This document shows, one piece after another, positions 14,274 to 22,625 of a stretch of 64,000 nucleotides of DNA. Numbering within the stretch: position 1 is the stretch's first letter; every line of letters begins with the position of its first letter. The notes under the pieces are model-generated. The model saw only the letters and a list, made by a program, of their open reading frames with translations. It searched no databases and was not told where the DNA came from. The DNA is taken from the NCBI GenBank assembly GCA_034423575.1, contig DAOUIF010000050.1, forward strand, positions 1 through 64,000, read 5' to 3'. A program made the translations under genes and the position numbers. The DNA is from Bin87 sp034423575 (GTDB lineage Bacteria > Chloroflexota > Dehalococcoidia > Lucifugimonadales > UBA3495).

Positions 14274-15890
14274 TTAGGCGGAGGCGTACTTTTCGCCCAG
14301 GGCGGTCTCCCACCTCAGGTAGTTCTGCATATCAGCGTAGGTGCGGTCCGGGCCGCTGAAGACCACATCGGAAGGTGTGCGGGTGACACCGCTGAGACCT
14401 TCCTCAACGGTCAGGCGGGCCGCCATCCATGAGGTGACGCCTCCGGCCAGGGCCCGGGTGTTTGAATACCCGATCTGGCGGAGAGCCGCCGCGGCCAACA
14501 GGGATTGACGGCCGTCCACACAGGTAACCACGATGGTGGCGTCATTGGTGCGAACATGGTCCGTGATCTGCCATTCGAGCCAGCCGCGGGGCACCCAGTG
14601 GGACCCCGGAACGTGACCGCGAGCAAAATCCTGGCTGGTGTCGACGAAGATGATCACGTCGGGACGATTCTGATCCAGGGCTTTGGCGGATACGGTAGGC
14701 ACCGTGCGCCGAGCCTCAACCAAGAGTTCGGACTCGGTTTCGCCGGAGATAGAACCATCGTTCAAGGCGGCGATGCTCATGCCGGATTCCAAGGGCCTGC
14801 CGTCGTCTACCCATGCCTGGGTGCCGCCGTCGACAGCGTAAACTTCCTCATGTCCCAACTGCCGGTACCAGGACGCTGTGAGCGTTGCCCTGGCCTTCCC
14901 GTCGCAGCAGAACACTATCGGAGCGTTTTTCACAACGGCGACGTCGTCGCTGCGTTGGACACACTGGCCGCCGGGGAACCAACGGAAACCCGGGATACGG
15001 CCGCGGTCATATTCCTCGGACGTACGCACGTCGATGAAGTAGATGCTCTCGGTGATGCTGCGGTCAGCCATCTCGTCGAGACCGGCCACATCCAGGAAGC
15101 GCACGCCATCTTCTGCGGCGCAGCGGTCGGCGTAGGCTTCCGCAGCAGCCCGGCCCTCCTCGGATACGCCGGGCAGTCGGTCGCGGGTGGCCCCGGACTC
15201 AAGCTCGTAACCCGCCAGCACCCACCCGGAGGTGCCGTTCTTGAGCCCGACCACTTCCCGATCCAGGCCCATGCGTTGGAGAACCCGGGTGCCGATGATG
15301 CTGCGGGTGCGTCCCGCGCAGTTCACCACCACGGTGGTATCGGGGTCGAGATCTGCCGTGATGTCGGTGATCCGTAGGGCCAACTCGCCGCCGGGGACGC
15401 TGCGGCCACCGGGTATGCAGAAGCGGCGATATTCCTCTGGCGTGCGCGTGTCGAGGATGACCATCTTTTCGCCGCGGTCCATGCGGGAGCGCAGTTTGAT
15501 GGCATCGATCTCGGGCACGTGGTGGACAACTTCAACCTTTTCGCCGAAATCCTTGCTGGGCACATTGACGCCCCACTCTGTGGGATAGTCCAAACTGACC
15601 CAGCGGTTGATGCCGCCGTCCAGCCAACCGACATGGGAGAATCCCATGGCCTCGACGGTGGTCACCGCGTGGGATACCCGGCGCCCGTCGTCATCACACA
15701 ACACGATGAACGTACCCGCGTGGGGCACGGCGTCATGGAGATCAAACTCCAGCCTGCGCCGGGGTATCAGGCTGCTTCCCGGTATGTGGCTGGTGTTGTA
15801 TTCGCCGGGCTCGCGAACATCGATCAGGGCAAAGGGGGAACTGGCGTGGAACAACTCCGTGAGCTGTTCGGGACTAAATGATATAGCCAT
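14274..15890 (-). CDS. Four-domain rhodanese sulfurtransferase
   Basis: A 538-residue cytoplasmic protein built of four rhodanese domains, at about residues 8-105, 123-233, 262-370 and 400-495. Each keeps the active-loop cysteine: Cys65 (VLCDDDGRR), Cys191 (VNCAGRTRS), Cys328 (VFCCDGKAR) and Cys457 (VTCVDGRQS). Rhodaneses carry sulfur as a persulfide and hand it to acceptors such as cyanide, sulfite or thiols. One- and two-domain forms are usual; four catalytically intact domains are less common. The gene lies between the thiol dioxygenase and the sulfite oxidase, all on the minus strand, so it may feed persulfide sulfur into oxidation to sulfite. Confidence 0.9.
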   Translation of the reverse strand: MAISFSPEQLTELFHASSPFALIDVREPGEYNTSHIPGSSLIPRRRLEFDLHDAVPHAGTFIVLCDDDGRRVSHAVTTVEAMGFSHVGWLDGGINRWVSLDYPTEWGVNVPSKDFGEKVEVVHHVPEIDAIKLRSRMDRGEKMVILDTRTPEEYRRFCIPGGRSVPGGELALRITDITADLDPDTTVVVNCAGRTRSIIGTRVLQRMGLDREVVGLKNGTSGWVLAGYELESGATRDRLPGVSEEGRAAAEAYADRCAAEDGVRFLDVAGLDEMADRSITESIYFIDVRTSEEYDRGRIPGFRWFPGGQCVQRSDDVAVVKNAPIVFCCDGKARATLTASWYRQLGHEEVYAVDGGTQAWVDDGRPLESGMSIAALNDGSISGETESELLVEARRTVPTVSAKALDQNRPDVIIFVDTSQDFARGHVPGSHWVPRGWLEWQITDHVRTNDATIVVTCVDGRQSLLAAAALRQIGYSNTRALAGGVTSWMAARLTVEEGLSGVTRTPSDVVFSGPDRTYADMQNYLRWETALGEKYASA

Positions 15891-16186
15891 CAGCGCATCT
15901 CCGTGGACAGGGCCAGGTGGTTCCGATCAAAACGATCCGCAGCCGGATGCGCTATCGAGGGCATCCACAAAATCGTCGATGTTGGGTCTGCTACCGGCTG
16001 AATATCTGTTCGATATTATGCTGCGCTCGGCACGGCCAGTCCGCCCGTAACCGAGAGCCGAGGCACGATGTTCAGCATAGGTTGGGTACTTGATCGGCCT
16101 GTCGCTTCATTCGGATGGATCTGAATAAGTTATACGGTAAGTATACACGCAAGAACGGATTGATGCCTCCGCATGTCAACCCGTGA
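15891..16186. other. Upstream region of rhodanese gene
   Basis: A 296-base AT-richer gap. It contains TATACGGTAAGTATAC-like sequence near 16134-16149, a rough palindrome that may be an operator or minus-strand promoter for the rhodanese gene. No gene is seen. Confidence 0.3.
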
Positions 16187-16774
16187 TCAGCAGTTGTCGT
16201 ACTTTTCCGTCATCATTTGCCGGATTGCGCCGGATTTCAGATCGTAGCGGAGGCGTTCAAGGCCGCGAAGGTCCTGGCCGTAGACATGGATTTCGACGGT
16301 GGGCCGGTCGGTGAAGTTGTCCATCTGGTGGATTTCGTCGACCTCGGGGATGAGCAGGCTGATCTCGCCCGGCTTGACCACGGCCGAACGATCACGCTCC
16401 AACCGGGCCCAGTCTTCACGCTGGCGGTCGTCGACGCGCCGGAAGCGCGTTTCGGTCAGGGCATTGTCCATTACGCCGATCATGCCCCAGGTGCGATGGT
16501 CATGGGGACCGGCATGGTCGCCGGGACCCCAGACCACGGCGGTTACCAGAAGACCACTGTCCGGGCTGTGATGGAGTAGCCACGAGCCGTGATTTGAGCG
16601 GCTTCCAGACCCCACCGGTCGGCGGAACCGTTCCGGGATGGCCTCGGGGTTGGCGATGAGGCGGGACAGGCAGACCGATCCCCTGTCGAAGATCTTCTCA
16701 TTGCCTGGCTGGGAAGCGATGAGTTCCTCCATGTCGTGGACAAAATCTTCCAAAGCGTAGCGGACTGCAGCCAT
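16187..16774 (-). CDS. Thiol dioxygenase (cysteine dioxygenase family)
   Basis: A 195-residue cupin of the cysteine dioxygenase/3-mercaptopropionate dioxygenase family. These iron enzymes add O2 to a thiol to give a sulfinate. The three iron ligands are visible: His91 and His93 in GPHDHRTWG, and His149 in DEIHQMDN. The GPGDHAGPHDH block and the short length fit the bacterial branch, in which cysteine and 3-mercaptopropionate users are hard to tell apart. AGGGGGG lies just before the ATG. Next genes downstream on the strand are the four-domain rhodanese and the sulfite oxidase, which suggests a shared route from thiols to sulfite and sulfate. Confidence 0.85.
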   Translation of the reverse strand: MAAVRYALEDFVHDMEELIASQPGNEKIFDRGSVCLSRLIANPEAIPERFRRPVGSGSRSNHGSWLLHHSPDSGLLVTAVVWGPGDHAGPHDHRTWGMIGVMDNALTETRFRRVDDRQREDWARLERDRSAVVKPGEISLLIPEVDEIHQMDNFTDRPTVEIHVYGQDLRGLERLRYDLKSGAIRQMMTEKYDNC

Positions 16775-16916
16775 TTGACGGTTCCCCCCTTTGATCGGTG
16801 GCGGCAGTGTAGCGGCCGAGAGCCTGGGGTGGCAACAGACGCATGATGGCTGAGCATGTGTATCGCGGCGGAGACGGTCGCGCGGCCCGTCTCCCGGCGA
16901 GAACCTTCGGCCGCGC

Positions 16917-16925
16917 TGCTATACT
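16917..16925 (+). promoter_or_regulatory. Extended -10 before luciferase-like gene
   Basis: TGC-TATACT, 46 bases before the ATG at 16972. No convincing -35, as expected for an extended -10 promoter. Confidence 0.55.
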
Positions 16926-16971
16926 ACCGCGACCGAGTTGAACGAGCCCGAAGTGGCCAGAGGGAACCCGA

Positions 16972-18021
16972 ATGTCAGAGTCCATCAAGATTTCGATGCG
17001 CGTGCCCGGCACATCACCGATGCCGGATCTGCTGAGGATGATAGGCCAGATCGAGGCGGCCGGTTTTGACGGCGCGGGCATCCTGGACAGCCAGATGATA
17101 TGCCGCGACACCTTCGTGACCATGGGGATGGCGGCCAGCGCGACAAGCACGCTGCGGTTGTTCCCGGCGGTGACCAACCCCTTCGGGCGCATCCCGTCGG
17201 TGCTGGCGGGCGCGGCGCAGACGGTGGCGGAGATCGCTCCCGGCAGAACCAAGTTCATCATCGGCACGGGTTACACCTCGGCCAGCACCATCGGACGGCG
17301 ACCGGCGACCCTCCGGCAGATGCGTCGCTGCATCATGGAGGTGAAAGCGCTGCTGGCCGGTGAGGCGGTGGAATACGACGGTATGACCAATCGGCTGGAC
17401 TTCGCGGGTAGCGACGGCGGGCACGGCGTTCCCGTGCTGATGGCGGCATCGGGTCCACGATCACTGGAATTGGCCGGCGAGGTGGCCGACGGTGCGCTGG
17501 TGCTGGTGGGTTACACGCCCGGCATTGTCGGAAAGGCGATGGAGCACCTGGAGACCGGAGCGAAACGGAGCGGGCGGAGCCTGGAGGACCTGGACGTGAT
17601 GTTCGCCGTGCGCACCTGCGTGGCCGATTCCACCGAAGAGGCTCGTCGACTGGCGCGGCCGGTGGCGACGCACTGGGCGCTGTTGTGGGGAGGGCCGAAC
17701 TGGCTGCCCTATTCCGGATTGGACATTCCGGACTACGAGGTGCCGCAGGCGGTGCGCGATGTCTATCCCGATTTGGGACACGCGCCAAACTGGGAAGAAG
17801 CCATAGAGTTGACCCAATTCGTGGACGACGATGTGAACGGCCAACTGTGCGACGCGCTGGGACTGATCGGAACGGCGGAGTACTGCACCGCGCGCATCCA
17901 GGAGATGGCGCAACACGGCGTCAACCAGCTGTACCTGATGCCGTGCCTGACCTTCGCGCCACCGGAAGCGGAAGTGCAGGCTTTCGGCAACCACGTGATA
18001 CCGGCGCTGGCGGCCGCGTGA
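16972..18021 (+). CDS. Luciferase-like flavin-dependent oxidoreductase
   Basis: A 349-residue TIM-barrel protein of the bacterial luciferase-like monooxygenase superfamily (LLM class), which uses FMN or F420. Family features include the opening ISMRVPGTSPMPDLLRMIGQIEAAGFDGAGILD, then RLFPAVTNPFGRIPSVLAGAAQTVAEIAPGR and the PVLMAASGPRSLELAGEVADGAL segment, which forms the cofactor-binding end of the barrel. It resembles the methylene-tetrahydromethanopterin reductase-like subgroup, so F420 use is possible but not shown. It is a single gene with its own extended -10 and is followed by a palindromic repeat. The substrate is unknown. Confidence 0.85.
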   Translation: MSESIKISMRVPGTSPMPDLLRMIGQIEAAGFDGAGILDSQMICRDTFVTMGMAASATSTLRLFPAVTNPFGRIPSVLAGAAQTVAEIAPGRTKFIIGTGYTSASTIGRRPATLRQMRRCIMEVKALLAGEAVEYDGMTNRLDFAGSDGGHGVPVLMAASGPRSLELAGEVADGALVLVGYTPGIVGKAMEHLETGAKRSGRSLEDLDVMFAVRTCVADSTEEARRLARPVATHWALLWGGPNWLPYSGLDIPDYEVPQAVRDVYPDLGHAPNWEEAIELTQFVDDDVNGQLCDALGLIGTAEYCTARIQEMAQHGVNQLYLMPCLTFAPPEAEVQAFGNHVIPALAAA

Positions 18022-18049
18022 ACCCCGAAGGTCGCTGCCGCAGGAAGGT

Positions 18050-18161
18050 CGTCAGAATCAGGATTCACGGGATTTGATGATTGGACAGGATTGGGAGATC
18101 TCCATCACAGAGCGGCGCCAATCCTCACAATCCCCAGATCTTGAAAATCCAGATTCTGACG
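18050..18161. repeat. Palindromic repeat element, copy 2
   Basis: A 112-bp element bounded by CGTCAGAATCAGGATT (18050-18065) and an inverted arm ending at 18161 that differs at one base. Its arms match copy 1 (151-226) at 15 of 16 positions. It also shares the inner ACAGGATTG...CAATCC pairing. It lies between the luciferase-like gene and the COG2308 gene. Confidence 0.75.
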
Positions 18162-18202
18162 TTTCCCCACCGCAAACCAGATACGGTGAGATCGCGATTT
18201 AG

Positions 18203-18232
18203 TTGTGCCGGCCTGCGGCAATTTGCTAGTCT
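18203..18232 (+). promoter_or_regulatory. Promoter of COG2308 gene
   Basis: TTGTGC at 18203-18208, an 18-base spacer, and TGC-TAGTCT ending at 18232. The predicted leader to the GTG at 18307 is about 70 bases. Confidence 0.5.
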
Positions 18233-18306
18233 CATGTGACACAGGCAGCCGGAGGGTTTCCGGCCGCCACCGGCAGGCTAGCGGCCCTGGCGGGCAAGAG
18301 GCGCGC

Positions 18307-19752
18307 GTGACTACGGCAGATCGTTTCCAGGACTACAGCATCGATCCGGGCATCTATGACGAGATGTTTCACGCGGACGGTCAAACGCGAGACGACTGGA
18401 AAGCGCTTCGGGAAACACTCACGGACCTTTCCCCGGAAGAGTTGACCGCCATCCAGGAAAGGGTTACGCGGTCGTTTTCCAACGAGGGAATCACTTTCAC
18501 CGTTTATGGAGATGACGAAGCGGACGAGCGGATCATCCCGATTGACTGTGTGCCTCGGCTGCTGGCGGAAGTGGAGTGGCGCGACCTCGACGCGGGCCTG
18601 ACCCAGCGGCTCAAGGCCTTGAACCTGTTTTTGCAGGACGTCTACGGGGAGTCGAAAGCCACGAAGGACGGAGTCATACCCGAGGACATGGTCCTGGGTT
18701 GTCCCCAGTACCGGCTGGAAATGCAGGGTTTCACGCCGCCGCAAGGCACTTGGGTGGCCATCTGCGGCACCGACGTGGTGCGGACCAACGAGGGGTTCCG
18801 GGTGCTGGAGGACAACCTGCGAGTTCCCTCGGGCGTGTCATACATGATCGCTAACCGCAAGGCCGTGAAGGCGAGTTTGCGTCGTCTCTACCGCTCGTCG
18901 CGCGTGCTTGAAGTGGAGCACTACGGCCGGCTGCTGCTGGATACCCTGCGCGAGCTGGCGCCTGGAGACCAGAGCAATCCGACCATAGCGCTGCTGACTC
19001 CGGGGGTGTACAACTCCGCTTTCTACGAGCACATGTTCCTGGCCGGCGAACTGGGAGCGCATCTGGTCGAAGGCCGAGACCTGGTGGTCAGTGATGGTTT
19101 CGTCTACATGAGGATGACGACGGGCCTGCAGCGAGTGGACGTGATTTACCGTCGGGTGGATGATGACTTCATTGACCCGACAGTCTTTCGCCCGGACTCG
19201 GTCCTTGGCGTGCAGGGCCTGATGGACGCGTATCTGCGCGGCAACGTGGCGTTGGCCAACGCGCCGGGCACGGGGGTGGCCGACGACAAGAGCGTCTACG
19301 CCTACGTTCCTGACCTGATCCGGTACTACTTGGGCGAGGAACCCCGGTTGCACAACGTGGAGACCTACCTCTGCCGCCGCCCGCAGGAGCTGGAATACAC
19401 GCTGGACAACCTGGACAAGCTGGTGGTGAAAAAGGTTGGCGAATCCGGCGGTTACGGCATGCTGGTGGGGCCCCATGCCACACCGCAGGAGAGAGCCGAA
19501 TACGCGGAACAAGTGCGAGCCAACCCGGCGGATTTCATCGCGCAGCCTACCCTGGCGTTGTCGCGTTCGCCGTGCCTGATCGACGGGAACTTCGAGCCGC
19601 GGCACGTTGACCTGCGGCCGTTCATCCTGCACGGAAAGACCACGCGCATAGTGCCGGGGGCATTCTGCCGGGTGGCGCTGCGGCGGGGCAGCCTGGTGGT
19701 CAATTCCAGCCAGGGCGGCGGCGGCAAGGACGTCTGGGTCCTGGAGGAGTAG
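18307..19752 (+). CDS. Circularly permuted ATP-grasp protein (COG2308)
   Basis: A 481-residue protein of the COG2308 family (DUF404 and DUF407), predicted circularly permuted ATP-grasp enzymes that may ligate amino acids or peptides. Characteristic stretches are the LRETLTDLSPEELTAIQERV opening, RTNEGFRVLEDNLRVPSGVSYM (about residues 160-180), and VDVIYRRVDDDFIDP in the middle. The GTG start at 18307 has AAGAGG 5 bases upstream, and the resulting length matches the family; an upstream extension is low in quality. It is followed after 5 bases by COG2307. This pair is usually found with a transglutaminase-like gene, which is absent here. Confidence 0.9.
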   Translation: MTTADRFQDYSIDPGIYDEMFHADGQTRDDWKALRETLTDLSPEELTAIQERVTRSFSNEGITFTVYGDDEADERIIPIDCVPRLLAEVEWRDLDAGLTQRLKALNLFLQDVYGESKATKDGVIPEDMVLGCPQYRLEMQGFTPPQGTWVAICGTDVVRTNEGFRVLEDNLRVPSGVSYMIANRKAVKASLRRLYRSSRVLEVEHYGRLLLDTLRELAPGDQSNPTIALLTPGVYNSAFYEHMFLAGELGAHLVEGRDLVVSDGFVYMRMTTGLQRVDVIYRRVDDDFIDPTVFRPDSVLGVQGLMDAYLRGNVALANAPGTGVADDKSVYAYVPDLIRYYLGEEPRLHNVETYLCRRPQELEYTLDNLDKLVVKKVGESGGYGMLVGPHATPQERAEYAEQVRANPADFIAQPTLALSRSPCLIDGNFEPRHVDLRPFILHGKTTRIVPGAFCRVALRRGSLVVNSSQGGGGKDVWVLEE

Positions 19753-19757
19753 CCGAC

Positions 19758-20777
19758 TTGCTCGCTCGAAGCGCACAGGGGCTTTACTGGATGGGCCGCT
19801 ACCTGGAGCGGGCGGACCATCTGAGCCGGATGTTGCAGTTGCAGGCGGAGGCCTTGGTCGACCGGCCCACTGGCGAAATTTACTCGGGCTGGCGCCGCAT
19901 CTATCGCAGTCTTGACCGCGAACCGCCGGCGGGAGGGCTGGACCTGGTGCCGTCGTACGAGAGGGCCACGCCCCAGTTTCAGCGGGCGGGAGGCCCGTCG
20001 GGACAGGTCCGGATGCAGCAGCGAATCAGCGACAACTACACCCTGGCGGATTCGTTCACGCTCGCGGACGATCTCACGTTTGAACGCTCTAATGCGAGCT
20101 CGGTGTGGAGCTGCTTTGCGTCAGGAAGAGAAAACGCGCGACAGATGCGTAATTCCATCAGCGCCGAGATGTGGCGGTCGTTGAACCTAAGCTACCTGAA
20201 GCTGCAACGGATCAGGATGCTCGACATATGGCTGGGATCACCGGAGAATTTCTACACGGAAACGGCGGAAGACATAGAAACCTTCATGGGGGTAGCGTCC
20301 GGAACGATGTACCGGGACGAAGGGTGGCATTTCATGCAGTTGGGAAGGTTCCTCGAGAGGTCTCAACTGGCGAGCGGCCTGCTCCTGGCCCAACTGGAGG
20401 AGGACGAAGGTCCAACCGAACATACCGAGTCAGACTGGACCACGCTGCTGCGGGTTTTCCACGCCCAGGAAGCGTACCTGCGCACCTGCGGTGTCGAGAT
20501 CAAACCGGAACAAGCACTCAACCTATTGGTCACGGACCGGTTGCTTCCCGACTCGTTGCGCCGTGCCCTCGATGCCATGTCAGTGGAATTGAAAGCCATC
20601 GGCACGGGACCCGACCGGGCGTCCACGGAGGCGGCGAACCGGATGACCGGACGTCTCCGGTCGCTGGTGCTTTACGAGTGGCCGGACGTCGAAGACAAGC
20701 CGCGATTGCTGGCCCGGATCGCAGAGCTCAGCAGGCATTTGCACGGGGCGGTCAACGCGGTCTACTTCGACTACTAA
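19758..20777 (+). CDS. Alpha-E domain protein (COG2307)
   Basis: A 339-residue alpha-helical protein of the DUF403/alpha-E family. It opens LARSAQGLYWMGRYLERADHLSRML, the family signature, and ends LSRHLHGAVNAVYFDY. The start is TTG with GGAGGAG about 8 bases upstream, and the gene begins 5 bases after COG2308 stops, so the two should be made together. The family always accompanies COG2308 and is thought to form part of a peptide-modifying complex; its own chemistry is unknown. Confidence 0.9.
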   Translation: MLARSAQGLYWMGRYLERADHLSRMLQLQAEALVDRPTGEIYSGWRRIYRSLDREPPAGGLDLVPSYERATPQFQRAGGPSGQVRMQQRISDNYTLADSFTLADDLTFERSNASSVWSCFASGRENARQMRNSISAEMWRSLNLSYLKLQRIRMLDIWLGSPENFYTETAEDIETFMGVASGTMYRDEGWHFMQLGRFLERSQLASGLLLAQLEEDEGPTEHTESDWTTLLRVFHAQEAYLRTCGVEIKPEQALNLLVTDRLLPDSLRRALDAMSVELKAIGTGPDRASTEAANRMTGRLRSLVLYEWPDVEDKPRLLARIAELSRHLHGAVNAVYFDY

Positions 20778-20900
20778 CCCCGCATTTAGCGGAGAGCGAG
20801 CAGCCGACCGCGTCTCCCAACCCATGCTCGTCCCAGCTGTCGGCCGCAGACACCAAGAGCGGTCGCACCGAGTATCCGGGTTTTTTGTGAAGCGCTCGTG

Positions 20901-20929
20901 CTGACTCTCACGGCGGCCGATGCTATAAT
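20901..20929 (+). promoter_or_regulatory. Promoter of rpsF-ssb-rpsR operon
   Basis: CTGACT at 20901-20906, a 17-base spacer ending in TGC, and a consensus TATAAT at 20924-20929. This is the strongest housekeeping-type promoter in the window, about 37 bases before the rpsF start. Confidence 0.75.
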
Positions 20930-20965
20930 CGCCGTTGCGCTTTCACCAATTCAGGAGATTCGAAT

Positions 20966-21625
20966 TTGCGTCATTACGAACTGGTAACAATCCTGAGCCC
21001 GATGCTGAACCAGGACGAAGCATCGGCCAAATGGGACGAGATCAAGTCGTTCATCGCCAACCGGGAGGGGGAAATCACCGCCGAGCAGGTGTGGGGGACG
21101 CGACGGCTGGCCTATCCGATCCGCAAGGGCAATTATAATTTCCTCGAGGGATCGTACTACTTGAGCACGTTCACCGTGGACAACTCGTTCAACCGGGAGT
21201 TGGAGAATTACCTGCGGCTGGATGAGCAGGTACTGCGGTCATTGATCGTGAATTGCGATGGGCCGCTGCCCGACAAACCACCGCCAGGACCGCTCACAGC
21301 CCCGTCGCGGTACATCCCGCCCGGACGCGGCCGACGCCAGGACGGCGGCGGGCCGATACCGGAAGCGCCGGGCGGATTCTCTGACCGCCGGCAGGGCGGT
21401 CCACCGCCCGCACCCGGAGCGCCGGCCGCTGCTCCCAACGCGGAGACTCCCGCCGCTTCAGCGGCCACACCTGCACCGGCCGAGCCGGCTCCCGCCCCGT
21501 CTGCGGCCCCGAGCGTTGACGCAACGCCGACCCCCGAGCCGTCGGCGCCACCTGAGCCGACCGCCGGCGCAGAGCCGCCTGCACCTGAGCAAACGGCGGA
21601 AACCGATGGGGACGCTCAGGCGTAA
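20966..21625 (+). CDS. rpsF: 30S ribosomal protein S6 with long C-terminal tail
   Basis: Residues 1-100 are ribosomal protein S6: it opens MRHYELVTILSPMLNQDE (TTG start, GGAG 9 bases upstream), and the WGTRRLAYPIRKGNYNFLEG loop and LDEQVLRSLIV end are standard. S6 binds S18 in the platform of the small subunit. From about residue 105 a further 115 residues follow, rich in Pro, Ala, Gly and Glu, a low-complexity tail that normal S6 (95-135 residues) does not have. The gene heads an operon with ssb and rpsR, the order found in most bacteria. Confidence 0.95.
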   Translation: MRHYELVTILSPMLNQDEASAKWDEIKSFIANREGEITAEQVWGTRRLAYPIRKGNYNFLEGSYYLSTFTVDNSFNRELENYLRLDEQVLRSLIVNCDGPLPDKPPPGPLTAPSRYIPPGRGRRQDGGGPIPEAPGGFSDRRQGGPPPAPGAPAAAPNAETPAASAATPAPAEPAPAPSAAPSVDATPTPEPSAPPEPTAGAEPPAPEQTAETDGDAQA

Positions 21626-21631
21626 GTTACC

Positions 21632-22120
21632 ATGAACAAGATCATCATAATCGGCAACCTGGGTCGGGACCCTGAGATGCGATACTCCGCGTCCGGCACT
21701 CCGATGACCTCCTTCAGCATCGCCAGCAACCGCCGTTACACTACAGCAGCAGGAGAACAACGCGAAGAAACCGAATGGTTCAACTGCACTGCCTTCGGCC
21801 GCTTGGCAGACACATGCAACCAATTCCTCGCCCGGGGCCGACAAGTCTACGTCGAAGGGCGGCTCAGTTCGCGTCAGTACAATCGCCAAGATGGAACTCC
21901 CGGGTTTTCACTTGACGTCATGGTTACCGAGATGCAAATGCTTGGTCGTCGTGACGACATGGACGGCGGCGGGTACAGCGGACAGTCCGACCGCGGCTAC
22001 GCTAGCCGAAGCGACAGCGGCGAGTACGGTGACCAGCGCGGCGGTTACGACGACCGGCGCGGGGCCGGCTATGGAGCCAGCGGCGGTGACTCGATGGACG
22101 TCGATGACCTGCCCTTCTGA
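21632..22120 (+). CDS. ssb: Single-stranded DNA-binding protein
   Basis: A 162-residue SSB, which coats single-stranded DNA in replication and repair. The OB fold covers residues 1-105 (MNKIIIIGNLGRDPEMRYSA, then REETEWFNCTAFGRLAD and VYVEGRLSSRQ). A Gly/Tyr/Asp-rich linker follows, ending in the acidic tip DVDDLPF that recruits partner proteins. It sits 6 bases after rpsF and before rpsR. Confidence 0.96.
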   Translation: MNKIIIIGNLGRDPEMRYSASGTPMTSFSIASNRRYTTAAGEQREETEWFNCTAFGRLADTCNQFLARGRQVYVEGRLSSRQYNRQDGTPGFSLDVMVTEMQMLGRRDDMDGGGYSGQSDRGYASRSDSGEYGDQRGGYDDRRGAGYGASGGDSMDVDDLPF

Positions 22121-22164
22121 AGACGCTACCAACTGAACTCCCGACACCGGAGGAACTTCCAGCA

Positions 22165-22611
22165 ATGACTACCCCAGCATCCGCACCTTCGAGCCCCCCC
22201 GCCAGCACGGCTCCATCCGCTCCGGCCGGAGGCCCTCCAGCCGGCGGACCGCCTCCAGGTGGGCCGGGTGGCCGGCCAGGCGGTGGACCGGGCGGACGGC
22301 CGGGAGGCCCGGGAGGACGACCGCCGGGCCGGGGCGGGCCGCGCGGCGGAGGTCGCGGCGGGCGACGGTACGGGCCTCGCCGGCGAGTGTGCGCCTTCAC
22401 GGTTGAGGGCGTCACGCCCGACTACAAGGACGTGGATCGGCTGCGGCGGTACATTTCGGAGCAGGGGAAGATCGAGCCCACACGCAAGACCGGCACCTCT
22501 GCGAAGAACCAGCGGCTGCTGGCCCAAGCCATCAAGCGCGCCCGCTACCTCGCTCTGCTGCCCTACGCGCCCGAACACAGTATCAACGTCGGAATGCGTT
22601 CGGGTCGCTAA
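22165..22611 (+). CDS. rpsR: 30S ribosomal protein S18 with Gly/Pro-rich N-terminal extension
   Basis: The last 75 residues are a complete S18 (CAFTVEGVTPDYKDVDRLRR, then TSAKNQRLLAQAIKRARYLALLPY). In front is an extension of about 70 residues made of Pro, Ala, Gly and Arg with repeated GGRPGG-like units. S18 is normally 70-90 residues; this one has 148. GGAGG lies 12 bases before the ATG. The extension is in frame, has the usual codon character of the gene and ends in an Arg-rich block just before the S18 core, so it is probably translated. Confidence 0.93.
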   Translation: MTTPASAPSSPPASTAPSAPAGGPPAGGPPPGGPGGRPGGGPGGRPGGPGGRPPGRGGPRGGGRGGRRYGPRRRVCAFTVEGVTPDYKDVDRLRRYISEQGKIEPTRKTGTSAKNQRLLAQAIKRARYLALLPYAPEHSINVGMRSGR

Positions 22612-22625
22612 TCGGCCCACCCCAT

